Below are positions 27,034 through 36,257 of a DNA stretch of 64,000 nt, one piece after another. The position numbers and the translations under genes were made by a program. The DNA comes from Treponema pectinovorum. GTDB lineage: Bacteria; Spirochaetota; Spirochaetia; Treponematales; Treponemataceae. The notes beneath the pieces were generated by a model, which made no database searches, had not been told where the DNA came from, and saw only the letters and a list, made by a program, of their open reading frames with translations. The stretch is taken from contig NZ_UFQO01000001.1 in assembly GCF_900497595.1 (NCBI RefSeq), forward strand, positions 478,464 to 542,463, written 5' to 3'. Numbering within the stretch: the first letter of the stretch is position 1; each line of letters starts with the position of its first letter.

Positions 27034-30010
27034 AAGTATTCGATGCTCCCATATTTCTAGTTCTTCTTACCTCGGGAACTTCCGTTACAAAATTTGCTTT
27101 TGGAGAAACTTCGCTCGTCTGGAAAATTTTGTCATTTATTCCATCATTGTCAAAATCAACCCTGCGTATAGCCTGCACTGTCCATAAAAAGTTTCCTCTC
27201 TGAAATTTAGCCCGCAAGTTTTCATCCATTTTTTCAAATTCGATAGCATAAGAATTTTTTTCTATTTCGTCTTCGATTAAGAGAGTTTGTTTTGAGCGCG
27301 ATTGTTCAAGATAAACCTTTACCAGATAAGAAGTTGCCTTAGGAACTTTTGCCCATTCAAGTGTGATAGAACGCTTATTGTTTAAATTACGCAGATAATC
27401 TATATCAAATTTTTGAGGTTTTGAGATTAAAGCCGTAACCGTTTCAAGCTTTGGAATTGGAAGAATTGTAAACCGTCCCTTATACACATCTTCTGTGTTT
27501 GAAATATCGATTCCGTCTAAAGTCTTTGCATAAACTACAACTTCATAGGAACCGCTTTGCATTCCATTTGGAGCGTCAAGAGGAATCTCCTTTGGTGCAA
27601 TCTTTACCGCATTTTGAGCCTGCATAACCTCGTCTGAAGGCGTTTTTATGATAACTTTTGCAGGTTTTTCATCGACTTTTGTAAGTACAAGCTGTGCATA
27701 TTCAACAGCGTCAACGCTATCCCACTTTATTTTTCCTGGACGCAAGATTGCATCTTCTCCACTTATCTGTGCATTTTTTCCCGGAAGCAAAATCTCAACT
27801 GGTCGCAATTTTAAAAGAAGAAATTTCTCTTCTGCAATATTACCTATTCTTCGGCTAGCAAGCCCCGGAATTGCGTTTGCCCTAGCCTGCACAGTCCAGC
27901 GGTAATCGGTCTTATCATCAAAGCCTTTACCGTAAAACATATCGACTTGTGTGCTAGTTCCAAGTATCGTATCCGTATAGACTACTTCGCCAGAAGAATC
28001 TTTATAAATTTCAAATTTGTATGAATCTGCATCCGGGACTGCATCCCATTCAAATTTAAAAGGCGTGGTTTCCCTTGCGACAGCACGAACTAAAGGCGAT
28101 TTTAACTCTGCTTTACTCAAATTTCCTATTACAGAAAAACGACTCGGAGAAGTTTCTATCGTTAAGGAAGAATCCGAGGCCGATGCAACCAAATTCCAAT
28201 AATAAGTTCCCAGACCAAGTTTTAATCCAGAAAGCCTGTGTCCTTCGATTTTTGAGCGATAGATTATGTTTTTCATCGCTTCGTCAGTGCTTATTCGAAT
28301 TTCGCTTTCGTAAAACGACGGAAGATTTTTCTTCCATGTAAAACGCAAATCTTGAACAAGGCTTTCTGAAACCTGATACATATTTGCAGGTTCAACTGCT
28401 CTAATGCTGGGCTTTCCTTTTATCGAATAAAAAGAACGAATCGCAGAAGGCGGAGAAACATTTTTTTCGCTATCGCTAAAAGTTACACCCCAGTACCATT
28501 TTCCTTCCTCAAAAAAATCCGCGGCTTTTAAGGAAACATAGTTTTCTTTTGTTTTTAAGTTTACCTTTGGATTTGAAAGGTCTGGATTTTTTGAAGCTTT
28601 AAAATTGTATTCTTCTGCTTCAACATCGCTCTTCCACGAAAAATACGCTTTGTCTGCAAGCGAATCGTTATCGACTAGGCTAGAGTCTGCTGGAATAAAA
28701 ATTTCAACAGGATTTAAGCCGCCTTTTTTTTCTATAACAAACGAGTGTACAATAGATTGTGCAGCAAAGCCCAAATTATTTATTTTGTAATACGGAGTTA
28801 CCTGCCAAAAATATTTTCCTTCGGTTAAAGTCGAGATAATGCTGGAAGTTGAATTTACCCGTTGAGTTAAAATCGGATTTTCCATCTTTTCGTTATCGCT
28901 TATTTCAAGTTTATAATTTTGAGCCAAAGGTGAATCGGTCCATACAAAACGAACTGAAGGATTTTTTGTTCTATAAATAAAAATATTGTCCTTCGCAGGA
29001 GCAACTAAATCTGGAGGAAGGCTTTTTGTAAGATTGAATTTTCCAGTTAAACTATTTTTTTCTCCTGAATCTTCTAAAGAAAGCCTCCAAAAATAATTTC
29101 CATCTTCAAGAGAAACTGAATAGTCTTTTAAATCTTGCACTTCTTTGGAATCTATAAGCTCTTTAAAAGACTTATCTTTTGAAATTTCCAAAAAGAGTTT
29201 TGCCATTGGAGTTAAATTTTCCGCTTCCCATTTAAAATCAACATCACAAAGCCCTTGCGTATAATAGATTATTTTTTGATTTGGCAGTGGCGATTTTACA
29301 GAAAGTTTTGGGCTATCAAAAGCCGATTTTGAAATTTCAATGCTCTGCCCTTCTTGAACAGTTTTTTCTTCTCCGGAAGAAGTTAAAACCGTCGCTTCGC
29401 CTTTTATGACTTGAATTAAAGCTTTTCCAGATTGATTTTCTTGCAAAGACTCTTCGCTCGATGTTGATAAAGAGCTCTTTTCTTCAAGTCCAAAGCCTTT
29501 TCTCATGTCAGCATCAATTCCAGTAGCAGCATTTACCTGAGCACCAGAAGCAAGGCTCATAAAAGTAGAGCCAGACGAAAGCGAAAAACCATTATTAGAG
29601 TTTGAAGAATCGACCATCGCTTCGCCACCAGAAAGACGGGCAGACGCAGAGTTTTGTTCATCGACAAAAACTTGAGCCATAGTGCTTTCGGACAAAACCA
29701 TAACATTGCCATCGTTAAAAGTTATTGTTGCCTCGGCAGAAGGCGAAGTGTGAACGGTGTCGCCATTATAGAGAGGCGAATTTTGTTTTAAGCGATCCCA
29801 AATCATCCTCTCCAAAAATTTTCGTTGTGCAGTTTTATACTTAAAAGTGATTGTCGCAATGGGTTCTTCGTTTAACTTTGAAAGAGTTTGAAAAAAGTTA
29901 TTGTAAAAGAGAATTGAATTTATACTCGCTCCCAAAATGCAAGCAAACACAGAAAGCAAGAATGTTTTTTGTATATTATTGTTTGACTTTGACTTTGTTT
30001 TCTTCTTCAT
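27020..30010 (-). CDS. FecR-domain protein with tandem FN3/Ig-like domains
   Basis: A 996-residue, membrane-anchored protein: basic N-terminus, one hydrophobic segment at about 17-38, then a FecR-type domain at about 50-230 (LYNGDTVHTSPSAEATITF, NVMVLSESTMAQVF, LIQVIKGEATVLTSSGEEKT, VQEGQSIEIS). The remaining 750 residues form repeated Ig/FN3-like units, each with a 'F-x-W' strand and a 'G-x-Y-F/Y-W' strand (VDFKWEAENLTP, GNYFWRLSLED, GKYFWQVTPYY, GTYYWNLVASA, DYRWTVQARA, GNFLWTVQAIRR); I count about seven or eight. FecR domains elsewhere sense or transmit signals at the envelope. It overlaps the cyclase gene by 35 bases and the outer-membrane-type gene by 14, so all three are coupled. Confidence 0.78.
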   Translation of the reverse strand: MKKKTKSKSNNNIQKTFLLSVFACILGASINSILFYNNFFQTLSKLNEEPIATITFKYKTAQRKFLERMIWDRLKQNSPLYNGDTVHTSPSAEATITFNDGNVMVLSESTMAQVFVDEQNSASARLSGGEAMVDSSNSNNGFSLSSGSTFMSLASGAQVNAATGIDADMRKGFGLEEKSSLSTSSEESLQENQSGKALIQVIKGEATVLTSSGEEKTVQEGQSIEISKSAFDSPKLSVKSPLPNQKIIYYTQGLCDVDFKWEAENLTPMAKLFLEISKDKSFKELIDSKEVQDLKDYSVSLEDGNYFWRLSLEDSGEKNSLTGKFNLTKSLPPDLVAPAKDNIFIYRTKNPSVRFVWTDSPLAQNYKLEISDNEKMENPILTQRVNSTSSIISTLTEGKYFWQVTPYYKINNLGFAAQSIVHSFVIEKKGGLNPVEIFIPADSSLVDNDSLADKAYFSWKSDVEAEEYNFKASKNPDLSNPKVNLKTKENYVSLKAADFFEEGKWYWGVTFSDSEKNVSPPSAIRSFYSIKGKPSIRAVEPANMYQVSESLVQDLRFTWKKNLPSFYESEIRISTDEAMKNIIYRSKIEGHRLSGLKLGLGTYYWNLVASASDSSLTIETSPSRFSVIGNLSKAELKSPLVRAVARETTPFKFEWDAVPDADSYKFEIYKDSSGEVVYTDTILGTSTQVDMFYGKGFDDKTDYRWTVQARANAIPGLASRRIGNIAEEKFLLLKLRPVEILLPGKNAQISGEDAILRPGKIKWDSVDAVEYAQLVLTKVDEKPAKVIIKTPSDEVMQAQNAVKIAPKEIPLDAPNGMQSGSYEVVVYAKTLDGIDISNTEDVYKGRFTILPIPKLETVTALISKPQKFDIDYLRNLNNKRSITLEWAKVPKATSYLVKVYLEQSRSKQTLLIEDEIEKNSYAIEFEKMDENLRAKFQRGNFLWTVQAIRRVDFDNDGINDKIFQTSEVSPKANFVTEVPEVRRTRNMGASNTYGKN

Positions 30011-32132
30011 TTAAGTTGACCTTTTCAAAATCAGGAATTGGAATTCCAAGCAAAGTTCGCACTTCGTTTAAAGTCTTAGGTCCTGTTTTTCCAACAGCTC
30101 TTGCACAATCTTCATCTAAGACAAAAGAGTCATTTTCTACTTTAAAAAACTTTTCTATGTCAAAGTTAGGCATATTTACAACACCGTAAAAATGTTGAGC
30201 TCCTTTGCCTTTTACCTCAAACTCAACCGGAATTTTTTCAACAACAATTTCATCCTCAATAAATTTTTCGTTAAGGGTAAAATTATTAGTCTCGTTTTTT
30301 ATGTATCTCGTCTTTAAAAGACGATAAGTGTCTTCTGTAATTAAAATATCCGTTCCACAGGCTTTGTTAGAACTTTCTGTGCGGCTTGCAAAGTTTACAG
30401 CATCTCCAATCGCCGTGTATTCAAGTTTATCCTCTCCGCCCATAATTCCACAGGTCGCACGCCCTGTATTTAAACCACATCCAATCTGAATATGAGGCTT
30501 GTACTTTGCATTTTCTTCTGATTCGTGCTGTTTTGTAAACGCCTGAGCATCTTTGTTGTATTTCATCAAAGCGTAGCGCATTGCAATAGTGCCTTTTACG
30601 GCATTCAAAGCATCTTCTAGAACATTTGCGTAGTGCTTTTGTTTTAATTCTTTTTTTTGTGGGTCTGTATCGCTCATCTTTTCAAAATCTAAACTTTCAT
30701 CTCTTAAGATTCCCCAAACAGCCATTATAGCATCGCCTTCAAACTTATCTACGTTTCCTCCGCTCAAAGTTATGCATTCGACCATGCGCCCCATATAGTC
30801 GTTTAAAAAACCGATTATCTCTTTAGGCGATTCGTTTCCAAATTTATTTTTAAATCCGTCAGAAATTGCGGTAAATCCTCGAATATCGCTAAAAAAAATT
30901 GTTACATCTTTAAGGTGAGGAGTAAAATCAATCTCTTTGCGAGCAATAGCCTTTGCAACGCCTTTGTTTGTAAATTTTGCAAAAGTGTTCAAGAATTCTC
31001 GCTCATTTTTTGTCGCTTCGTTTAAAACGCCAATTTCGTCCTGACGCTTTGTATTGAGAGTGTCGATTATATCTGTATCGAAATTTCCTTTTTGAATTTC
31101 ATTTGCAGCAGAAGAGAGTTTTCTAAGGTGGTTTGAAATTGCAAATCGGCTAAAAAAGAGAATGATTAAGATTGCAAGGAAAAATACTATGCCTGTTATA
31201 AAGATGTTGTTCGTTCGCGTATTTCTAACGCCTTCTAAAACGGTTTCAAGTCCAACTGTAGTAAGAACAACAATATCGCCAAAAGAAAGTTTTTCGTACG
31301 CGCCGTAAAAGTTGTGCTTTTTGCCATTAGAATCCGTATAGACAAAAGGAATTTGTCTGGAATCCTGATTATTCTGGTTATTTTTTCGCATCGCTTGTAT
31401 GAGCGGATGATTTTTAAAAGATTCGCCAGCTAAAATTCGCTCAGTTTGAGGATGCGAAAGAAGGTCGTCGTTGTCGTTTATGACAAAAGTTGTATTTTCA
31501 CTTCCAACGCCCAAAATCTCTGTTATGCTTTCCATAGAAAACATGATTACGCAGGCTTGGTCGCGCCCATTTTCTTTCCACGGGAAAAATAGGGCAAGAA
31601 CTGGCATGCCGATAAATGGGCTTGCATTTAAAGCAACTGTTTCTCCAGAACACGCCCTTGTTAGCGCTTGGCTATTTTGTTTTAAGAAAAGGTCAATCGT
31701 AGAGGTGTCAATTTCGTTGGAAATAAAAAAACGGTTGTTTACGATTCTGTCGTCTGTAGGATTCTTTAGAGTGAGTGAATCTTTTGAAAGAACATAGATG
31801 CAAGCTATGTCGGCATTTCGTTCTAAGAATAAAGAAATTGCTTGCTTTGCGTTTCCTGCATTTTTTCCGCCAGAAACAGCGTTCATCAAATCTAAAAGCT
31901 GAAAAACATTTGAACGCACAGAAGAAAGTTTGTCTTCGATCGTGTCGCTTGCCCTTGAGTTTAGCGCAAGATTGTTTCGCTCCGCAGTTATTTTTACATC
32001 CTGCCCCATAAGGACGCTGGAAAGAACTGTTACAGTTCCAAGCGAAACAAGAATTATAATACCCAAAATGAAAGCAAGTTTTACACCAATAGGAAACTTG
32101 ACTTTTACTCCTGCACTGCCTGATTTTTTCAT
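29976..32132 (-). CDS. Membrane adenylate cyclase, class III, with sensor and HAMP domains
   Basis: A 718-residue sensor cyclase that should make cAMP from ATP. Order: transmembrane helix at about 18-42, an extracytoplasmic sensor of about 260 residues (dCache-like), a second helix at about 309-330, HAMP region at about 331-385, and a class III catalytic domain at about 400-640. Both metal-binding aspartates are present: D416 in TIFFSDIRGFT and D467 in FEGDAIMAVWG. The block DKLEYTAIGDAVNFASR carries the lysine expected for adenine recognition, so adenylate is favoured over guanylate cyclase. It leads an overlapping three-gene operon with the FecR-domain and outer-membrane-type proteins, which suggests an envelope signalling unit. 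Confidence 0.9.
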   Translation of the reverse strand: MKKSGSAGVKVKFPIGVKLAFILGIIILVSLGTVTVLSSVLMGQDVKITAERNNLALNSRASDTIEDKLSSVRSNVFQLLDLMNAVSGGKNAGNAKQAISLFLERNADIACIYVLSKDSLTLKNPTDDRIVNNRFFISNEIDTSTIDLFLKQNSQALTRACSGETVALNASPFIGMPVLALFFPWKENGRDQACVIMFSMESITEILGVGSENTTFVINDNDDLLSHPQTERILAGESFKNHPLIQAMRKNNQNNQDSRQIPFVYTDSNGKKHNFYGAYEKLSFGDIVVLTTVGLETVLEGVRNTRTNNIFITGIVFFLAILIILFFSRFAISNHLRKLSSAANEIQKGNFDTDIIDTLNTKRQDEIGVLNEATKNEREFLNTFAKFTNKGVAKAIARKEIDFTPHLKDVTIFFSDIRGFTAISDGFKNKFGNESPKEIIGFLNDYMGRMVECITLSGGNVDKFEGDAIMAVWGILRDESLDFEKMSDTDPQKKELKQKHYANVLEDALNAVKGTIAMRYALMKYNKDAQAFTKQHESEENAKYKPHIQIGCGLNTGRATCGIMGGEDKLEYTAIGDAVNFASRTESSNKACGTDILITEDTYRLLKTRYIKNETNNFTLNEKFIEDEIVVEKIPVEFEVKGKGAQHFYGVVNMPNFDIEKFFKVENDSFVLDEDCARAVGKTGPKTLNEVRTLLGIPIPDFEKVNLNEEENKVKVKQ

Positions 32133-32281
32133 TGCGTACTCACATAATCTCTAAAATCTAAAATTCTTTACAGACAAATTATAGCGATTTTTTGCGGTTT
32201 TTCAAATTTTCTATAATCCTTAAAATAAACTAAATGGTGATTATAAAAGAAATTTTTATTGAATTGGAAGATTTTAAAATT

Positions 32282-32402
32282 TGCGCAAAGGATTGTAGGG
32301 GTGAGCGCAAGCGAAAACAAACGCAGGGCGAAGAACTGCGTTTGTTCGGAGGCTTTAAGCCGTAGCCCCGAAAAGCCTGGTCTGCCAAAGGCAGATGCGC
32401 CC
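32282..32402 (-). repeat. Structured intergenic repeat, copy 3 (after lepB)
   Basis: A 121-base element in the same orientation as lepB and 12 bases after its stop. Read on the minus strand it starts GGGCGCAT, has hairpin TCTGCC-TTT-GGCAGA, then ACCAGGCTTTTCGGGG, further paired segments, and ends CCCTACAATCC then TTTGCGCA. The terminal arms GCGCA and TGCGC pair; in the copy after secA both strands of this pair differ together (GCGTA/TACGC). It occupies most of the gap between lepB and the cyclase gene. Confidence 0.8.
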
Positions 32403-32414
32403 TTATAAATAAAA

Positions 32415-34178
32415 TTATTTTCCTGTATGCCCCGGAACTCCACGCCTGTCCAAAGGCCAGAATCTGTAGCTAGTTGTTCCAAGCATCTTCGATTTATTTA
32501 CATATTGCGGAGCCATATTTGTGTAATAGGTTACAGAATAAGGGTCGTGTGCTGTTAGGGGGGCCAGCCACTCGTCGTAAGAATGCCTCATATCAAGCGA
32601 GTTGAATCTGTTGTCGCCCATCATAAAATAAGAATTTTCTGGAATGTACTGAGGTTTTCCGTCTTTGTCGTTTGCAGGGAAAATCGGCATATTGCGTCTG
32701 TCCGTCAAAAATGCGTAAGAGTTTAACATTTGCGCTTCGCTCATAAGCTCTTGAATTTTAGCATCTGTCGAGATGTTTTGTTCTTGATTGTTCACTAAAA
32801 GCTGTGCGTCGCGGATTACGAGTTTTGCAACTGTCTTTTTTATCATCAGGTTGAATTTAAAATTTGCTTCGCTGTATAAATCGCCTGAAAAATCCTTTGG
32901 TGATTTTTCTATCCACGAAGTCATAAAATTGTTAAAAAGAGAGGCACCATTAGCGGAAGCAAGGAGTTTTTTTGCATAAGTCTGGTGGCTTGCAAAAAGT
33001 GAATATTCAAAGAGAGTTTTTTCGTTAAAGAATGAATCTAAACTCTCATCTGTTTTTTCTGCCTTGTAAAATTTTGAAATTTCTTCAAACTGGCGGGCAA
33101 GGCTTCCAGCTTCTATTTTAAAAAGAGAAATATCAAAGTCATTTCTGAGTTTTTCGCATTCAATCATCGAATCGTATTCGCTTTGGCTTACGATAAAACT
33201 TTCTTTTGAAAGCCTTCGCTTTATTGAGTTTTTTAGGGAATTGAGATTCCATTCAGCATATTTTGAATCTTCTTTTACGGCAGCCCACTCGTCTGATTTT
33301 TGTGTACGCGAATAAAGAATTCCGTCCTGCATCATAAGCTGTTCGCCGTGAACACCAACTATTCTTTTTACAAGAGGGTCTGCTTTAGGATTTCCGTCTG
33401 AATCCACATTTAAATTTACGCTGGTCAAAGTGCACATATAAACGAGCTGGCTCAAAAAAGTTTTAACCTCGCTTTTTCTGTCGTCTGAATAATGAGGATT
33501 TCTAAAAACTACAATATCGCCTCGTTTGTAATCTTTTATATACGGAAGTCCAACTTTAGAAAGTGGAAACCTTGGTCCGCTCAAAGTTTTAAAAACTACA
33601 ACCCTGTCCTTTATCAAAAATTCTGGAACCATGGATTCTGAAGGAATTTCGTACAACTGCACTATAAAAATGTTCAAGAGAAGAACCATAAAAACCGCCT
33701 GAACAAGAGCATCAATCCAGCTTAAAATTTCAAGGAAAAATCTTTTTAAACCTTTTTTGCGCGAAAGACTGTGAGACTGGCTGTATTTGTGCCAAGCTTC
33801 GTCTATTTTTGAAAGCTTTTTTGGGTTTAGATTGTGCAAGATTATCAAATCTAAAATTCCTGTAACACACCAAAAAATTACCTGAATAAAATCTATGAAA
33901 AACGGTGAAGAAAAATTGCCGGCGCGGCGAATTATAAATGCTATCAAAAAAACATAAGGTGCGTATTGGAGGAGGGTTCTGTAAACGCCTAAAAATTTTA
34001 AATCGCCAAGACAAAAGAGTCTGTTATATCCTGCATAATAAAGAAAAAAGGTGAATAATAGAGAAAGCGGAAGAGCAAGAACGCAGACATCTATGTGATT
34101 TGGAAAACTGAACAAGGAAAACAACGCCGAAGAAAAAAACAGCGCAAGCGAAAGTGTTTTTAATTTGGTTTTATTCAT
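32415..34178 (-). CDS. lepB: Signal peptidase I with large insertion
   Basis: Signal peptidase I removes signal peptides from exported proteins at the cytoplasmic membrane. Catalytic serine S182 is in YEIPSESMVPEF, after several transmembrane helices (1-170), and the general base lysine K271 is in PLVKRIVGVHGE. The C-terminal box is YFMMGDNRFNSLDMRHS. The 587-residue length is about twice that of many LepBs: some 215 residues (about 295-510), Lys/Glu/Ser-rich and mostly helical in look, separate the VKRIVG box from the GDNRFNS box. I know of long spirochaetal LepBs, so the insertion is probably lineage-specific rather than an error. The GDN box's usual SxDSR is here SLDMR. Confidence 0.93.
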   Translation of the reverse strand: MNKTKLKTLSLALFFSSALFSLFSFPNHIDVCVLALPLSLLFTFFLYYAGYNRLFCLGDLKFLGVYRTLLQYAPYVFLIAFIIRRAGNFSSPFFIDFIQVIFWCVTGILDLIILHNLNPKKLSKIDEAWHKYSQSHSLSRKKGLKRFFLEILSWIDALVQAVFMVLLLNIFIVQLYEIPSESMVPEFLIKDRVVVFKTLSGPRFPLSKVGLPYIKDYKRGDIVVFRNPHYSDDRKSEVKTFLSQLVYMCTLTSVNLNVDSDGNPKADPLVKRIVGVHGEQLMMQDGILYSRTQKSDEWAAVKEDSKYAEWNLNSLKNSIKRRLSKESFIVSQSEYDSMIECEKLRNDFDISLFKIEAGSLARQFEEISKFYKAEKTDESLDSFFNEKTLFEYSLFASHQTYAKKLLASANGASLFNNFMTSWIEKSPKDFSGDLYSEANFKFNLMIKKTVAKLVIRDAQLLVNNQEQNISTDAKIQELMSEAQMLNSYAFLTDRRNMPIFPANDKDGKPQYIPENSYFMMGDNRFNSLDMRHSYDEWLAPLTAHDPYSVTYYTNMAPQYVNKSKMLGTTSYRFWPLDRRGVPGHTGK

Positions 34179-34228
34179 GATTGGAGACGATTATAGCAAA
34201 ATGAATCGAAACAAACTATACTGTGCAG

Positions 34229-35896
34229 ATGAGTTACACAAAAATATCGCTGAAAAATGATTTTGATTTTTTCCCATTTAAAGATAAATCTTCACAAAAA
34301 ATTGAGTTTTCCCCAAAACTCAAGATAACAGTTTTAGATTGTGAAGTTTTAAAAAACTTGTCGTATGACGCTTTTAAAAGGCTTTCTTTTACTTTTACAA
34401 AAAATCACCTCGAAAATCTTATAAATGCCTGTCTTTCTCCCCAAACAAGCGAAAACGACAAATACGTTCTTGCCTGTATCCTAAAAAATGCAGAAATTGC
34501 AAGCCAAAATGTTTTTCCTATATGTCAGGACACCGGAATTGCAAATGTATTTGCATGGCAAAAAGGTCTTTTTTTAACTTTACCTCAGAACGAAAAAAAT
34601 GATTTTGAAGCGCTTTCTTCTGGCTGCGCTCAAGTTTATGATGAATGCAAACTCAGATTTTCTACAACTTGCCCCACTTCTTTTTATGAAGAAAAAGATC
34701 CAAAAAATAACCTGCCTGCTCAAATTTCAATCTTTGAAGATAACGCCTGCCTTGCACCCATTCCAGATTTTGTTCGCGCTGCCCCCAAATCTTCTATGAG
34801 TTTTATATTTTGTGCCAAAGGTGGCGGTTCTTCCAATAAGACGAGTTTTATACAGGGAACAAAAGCGCTTTTAAATCCTGAATCTATAAAAACATTTTTA
34901 GAAGAACAGATAAAAAAACTTGGAACAAGCGCCTGTCCTCCTTATACGATTGCCGTTGTTGTAGGAGGTTTAAGCCCAGAGCAAAATCTACTCACACTAA
35001 AACTTGCGACGGCAGGTGCTTACGACAATATGCAAAACGCTCCATGTCCAGATGGCTTTAGGGATAGCGAACTTGAAAAACAAGTTTTACAGATTGCGGA
35101 AAAAACAGGATTTGGCTCGCAATTCGGTGGCAAAAAATTCGCCTTAGAAGCGATTGTAATTCGACTTTCCAGGCACGGAGCCAGTTGCCCAATGAGCATT
35201 GGAGTTAGCTGCTGTGCTCACAGAAATCTAAAGGCGGTCGTTACAGGTGAAGGAATTTACCTTGAAAAAACCGTTGATAAGCCTTCCGCATTAAAAGGTT
35301 TTGATAAATGCATATCTTACTTGGACGAAGAAAAAAATAATTCAAGTTCTGAAAAGCACATACAAACAGATAAAGGGATGGATTTTCTCCTGCAACAGCT
35401 TTCGGATTGTAAAACAGGACAAAGGCTGTTGCTTTCTGGAAAAATTTTAGTTGCACGCGATGCGGCACACCTTCGCTGGAAAAAAATGTTCGATACAACA
35501 GGAAAACTGCCCGAATACACAAAAAAATATCCTATCTGCTACGCAGGTCCTTCTCGCACCCCTCATTCAAAAATAATCGGCTCTTTTGGGCCTACAACTG
35601 CAGGTAGAATGGACAGCTATGCAGACTTACTTATGGAAAATAACGCTTCTTTGGTAACGCTTGCAAAAGGAAACCGCAGTGCCGTCTGGAAAAACGCCTG
35701 TAAAAAATACGGTGGATTTTATCTTGGAACGCCAGGAGGAATTGCCGCATTGATAGCTTCAAACTATATAACCGAGCAGGAAGTAATCGACTACGAAGAA
35801 CTTGGAATGGAAGCAGTCCGCCTGATAACAGTAAAAGATTTGCCGTGCTTTGTGCTTATCGATAAAAACGGAAATGATTTTTATGAAAATCTATAA
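34229..35896 (+). CDS. Fumarate hydratase, class I (iron-sulfur)
   Basis: Class I fumarases interconvert fumarate and malate with a [4Fe-4S] cluster. The 555-residue protein carries alpha- and beta-type regions in one chain. Cluster-region cysteines are seen in VFPICQDTGIANVF, in TSACPPYTIAVVVGG and in HGASCPMSIGVSC. The beta part includes LLLSGKILVARDAAHLRW, GPSRTPHSKIIGSFGPTTAGRMD, LVTLAKGNRS and GGFYLGTPGGIAAL, ending in DLPCFVLIDKNGNDFY. I start at ATG 34229; a GTG two codons earlier (34223) is possible, and neither has a good ribosome site. It is followed 25 bases later by an Hpt gene. It would serve succinate/fumarate metabolism. Confidence 0.94.
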   Translation: MSYTKISLKNDFDFFPFKDKSSQKIEFSPKLKITVLDCEVLKNLSYDAFKRLSFTFTKNHLENLINACLSPQTSENDKYVLACILKNAEIASQNVFPICQDTGIANVFAWQKGLFLTLPQNEKNDFEALSSGCAQVYDECKLRFSTTCPTSFYEEKDPKNNLPAQISIFEDNACLAPIPDFVRAAPKSSMSFIFCAKGGGSSNKTSFIQGTKALLNPESIKTFLEEQIKKLGTSACPPYTIAVVVGGLSPEQNLLTLKLATAGAYDNMQNAPCPDGFRDSELEKQVLQIAEKTGFGSQFGGKKFALEAIVIRLSRHGASCPMSIGVSCCAHRNLKAVVTGEGIYLEKTVDKPSALKGFDKCISYLDEEKNNSSSEKHIQTDKGMDFLLQQLSDCKTGQRLLLSGKILVARDAAHLRWKKMFDTTGKLPEYTKKYPICYAGPSRTPHSKIIGSFGPTTAGRMDSYADLLMENNASLVTLAKGNRSAVWKNACKKYGGFYLGTPGGIAALIASNYITEQEVIDYEELGMEAVRLITVKDLPCFVLIDKNGNDFYENL

Positions 35897-35920
35897 TGCG
35901 TCAAAAAAGGAAGTTTAGTT

Positions 35921-36253
35921 ATGGAAAAAATATTTGATAAAGAAAAAGCGATTTCCTTTGTGGATAACGACGAAGAACTCTTAAAAATTTTACTCAAGTC
36001 ATTTTTGGATACGGAATTCTCTGTAGAAACGCTTAACAATTTAATAGCAAACAGAAAATTGGTTGAAGCTGCAAGCTATGTTCACAGGATAAAAGGAGCC
36101 GCTCGGCAACTTGCAATGGAAACCCTCGCTTCTACTGGACAGGCTTTGGAAGATGTCTTACGAGGGAAAAAAACAGGCGATTTAAAAACCTTGATTGAAA
36201 CTTTTTATTCAGATTATGAAAAAACCGTTCAAACTATAAAGGTAGCTTTTTAA
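35921..36253 (+). CDS. Hpt (histidine phosphotransfer) domain protein
   Basis: A 110-residue, all-helical protein with the Hpt signature around H55: AASYVHRIKGAARQLAM, where H55 would accept phosphate from a response-regulator aspartate and pass it on. The rest (LLKSFLDTEFSVETL, TLASTGQALEDVL) matches the four-helix Hpt bundle. An AGGAAG-like site precedes the ATG. It lies 25 bases after the fumarase gene, but no kinase or response regulator is nearby, so its partners are elsewhere in the genome. Confidence 0.85.
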   Translation: MEKIFDKEKAISFVDNDEELLKILLKSFLDTEFSVETLNNLIANRKLVEAASYVHRIKGAARQLAMETLASTGQALEDVLRGKKTGDLKTLIETFYSDYEKTVQTIKVAF

Positions 36254-36257
36254 ATCT

